Source: Proteobacteria bacterium UBA2133 (GTDB taxonomy: Bacteria > Pseudomonadota > Gammaproteobacteria > Arenicellales > UBA868). From it: a DNA stretch of 22,902 nt. How positions within the stretch are numbered: the first letter of the stretch is position 1; every line of letters starts with the position of its first letter. The position numbers were made by a program, and so were the translations under genes. The stretch spans positions 1 through 22,902 of the forward strand of contig DCXP01000050.1 of assembly GCA_002327725.1 (NCBI GenBank). The letters are read 5' to 3'. Positions 21,760 to 22,902 of the stretch are shown in pieces. The notes beneath the pieces are model-generated. The model saw nothing but the letters and a program-made list of their open reading frames with translations. It was not told the DNA's origin and did no database searches.

Positions 21760-22902
21760 TTAGTGCGCCCGGGCCGGGGTCTTGGTCGGGCTTTTTTCCG
21801 TTTCGGCAGAAACGGGTACGCCTTTTTCTCCTGCGGCGGTGATTTCCGGAAGATTTTCCAGCGCAACCGCGATCACTTCATCAATCCAGCGCACAGGGAT
21901 AATCTCAAGACCACTCTTGATATTGCCGGGGATCTCCACGAGATCTTTTTCATTCTCCTTGGGGATGAGGACTGTGGCAATGCCGCCACGATGTGCCGCC
22001 AGCAGTTTTTCCTTGAGGCCTCCAATGGGCAGCACTTCACCGCGCAACGTGATCTCACCGGTCATGGCCACATCGGCCCGGGCCGCGGTTCCAGTAATCG
22101 CCGAAATCACAGCGGTGCACATCCCGATTCCGGCGCTCGGTCCATCTTTCGGCGTCGCGCCCTCGGGAACGTGGATATGAATATCCTTGTTCTGGAAAAA
22201 GTCGCTGTCAATGCCGTACTGCGCCGATCGGGTCCGTACCACCGACATCGCCGCCTGGATAGATTCCTGCATGACATCGCCGAGTTTGCCGGTAAAGCTG
22301 TGTTTGCCTTTTCCCGGCATGACCGCCGCCTCAATCGTCAGCAGTTCGCCGCCGACTTCTGTCCAGGCGAGTCCCGTGACCTGACCGATCCGGTTTCCTT
22401 CTTCTACCCGCCCGTAGCGGTGCCGACGAACGCCAAGGTATTTGTTGAGATTGCGTGATGACACCTGCGCCCGGGTCCGGGACGTATCGAGCAGGAGCTC
22501 CTTCGCCACTTTGCGGCAGATCTTCGCTATCTCGCGGTCGAGACCACGCACCCCGGCCTCCCGGGTGTAGTAACGAACAATGTCAATCAACGCCTGGCGG
22601 TTAATGCTGATCTCCTCGTCCTTGAGGCCGTTGTTGCGTTTTTGCTTATCGACCAGATACTTCGTTGCGATATTAATTTTTTCATCCTCGGTGTAACCCG
22701 AGATCCGGATCACCTCCATCCGATCCAGCAACGGTCCCGGGATATTCAGGGTATTCGCCGTAGCGACGAACATGACCCCGGAAAGGTCGTAGTCGACCTC
22801 AAGATAATGGTCTCCAAACTTGTGGTTCTGCTCGGGGTCGAGAACCTCCAGCAGCGCGGAGGACGGATCTCCCCGGAAATCCATCGACATCTTGTCGACT
22901 TC
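21760..22902 (-). CDS. lon: ATP-dependent protease Lon, C-terminal half (partial)
   Basis: Open to the right edge; 380 residues of roughly 800 are visible. The first codon is the Glu of the Walker B DE(V/I)DK segment, followed by KMSMDFRGDPSSALLEVLDPEQN. The rest of the AAA+ lid follows, then the serine-lysine protease domain with PKDGPSAG (catalytic Ser codon 22135-22137) and GGLKEKL (catalytic Lys codon 22006-22008, 43 residues later as in E. coli S679/K722). Walker A and the N-terminal substrate domain are outside the window. Lon degrades misfolded and regulatory proteins; HU is among its E. coli substrates, and hupB is the next gene. Confidence 0.98.
   Translation of the reverse strand, partial: EVDKMSMDFRGDPSSALLEVLDPEQNHKFGDHYLEVDYDLSGVMFVATANTLNIPGPLLDRMEVIRISGYTEDEKINIATKYLVDKQKRNNGLKDEEISINRQALIDIVRYYTREAGVRGLDREIAKICRKVAKELLLDTSRTRAQVSSRNLNKYLGVRRHRYGRVEEGNRIGQVTGLAWTEVGGELLTIEAAVMPGKGKHSFTGKLGDVMQESIQAAMSVVRTRSAQYGIDSDFFQNKDIHIHVPEGATPKDGPSAGIGMCTAVISAITGTAARADVAMTGEITLRGEVLPIGGLKEKLLAAHRGGIATVLIPKENEKDLVEIPGNIKSGLEIIPVRWIDEVIAVALENLPEITAAGEKGVPVSAETEKSPTKTPARAH

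Overview
The window is about 22.9 kb of moderately GC-rich, tightly packed bacterial chromosome. It carries LptF/LptG, HolC, PpiD, HU-beta, RsmJ, FabI and a CCA-encoding tRNA pair in gammaproteobacterial arrangements (lptG-lptF/pepA-holC-valS and fabI/ppiD-tRNA-hupB-lon). This points to a gammaproteobacterium, probably environmental or marine; I cannot place it lower. I see no transposase, integrase, CRISPR array, phage gene or rRNA.

Region 1 (1-8836) looks like an organosulfonate (taurine-type) import and catabolism island. Leftward genes: a class III omega-amino-acid:pyruvate aminotransferase (4231-5541), then a four-gene ABC importer of the spermidine/putrescine (Pot) family: Tat-exported binding protein (2795-3967), ATPase (1560-2654), permease (612-1544), and a second permease running off the left edge (1-615). 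Rightward genes: sulfoacetaldehyde acetyltransferase xsc (5830-7608) and alanine dehydrogenase ald (7715-8836). Read together: the importer brings in an aminosulfonate, the aminotransferase moves its amino group to pyruvate giving sulfoacetaldehyde and alanine, Xsc converts sulfoacetaldehyde plus phosphate to acetyl phosphate and sulfite, and Ald regenerates pyruvate and releases ammonium. The two arms diverge from a 288-bp region holding an inverted pair of the identical 14-mer CTGTTGACACCACC, one copy just downstream of a -10-like element on each side. No regulator gene, Pta or sulfite-handling gene lies in the window. The novel point is the pairing of a polyamine-family transporter with a Tpa-Xsc-Ald module, in place of the usual TauABC or TRAP transporter.

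Region 2 (8866-16543) is a housekeeping block: lptG and lptF (leftward, LPS export permeases), divergent from pepA, holC, a very acidic unrecognised protein and valS (rightward).

Region 3 (16535-18905): leftward rsmJ-rsmE, two 16S rRNA methyltransferases in one operon, divergent from rightward fabI.

Region 4 (18933-22902) is entirely leftward in gene order lon (5' half outside the window), hupB with a near-consensus sigma70 promoter, tRNA-Val(UAC), tRNA-Asp(GUC), ppiD. The 302-base lon-hupB gap holds the hupB promoter, an 11-bp direct repeat and a stem-loop whose T-run faces the opposite strand.
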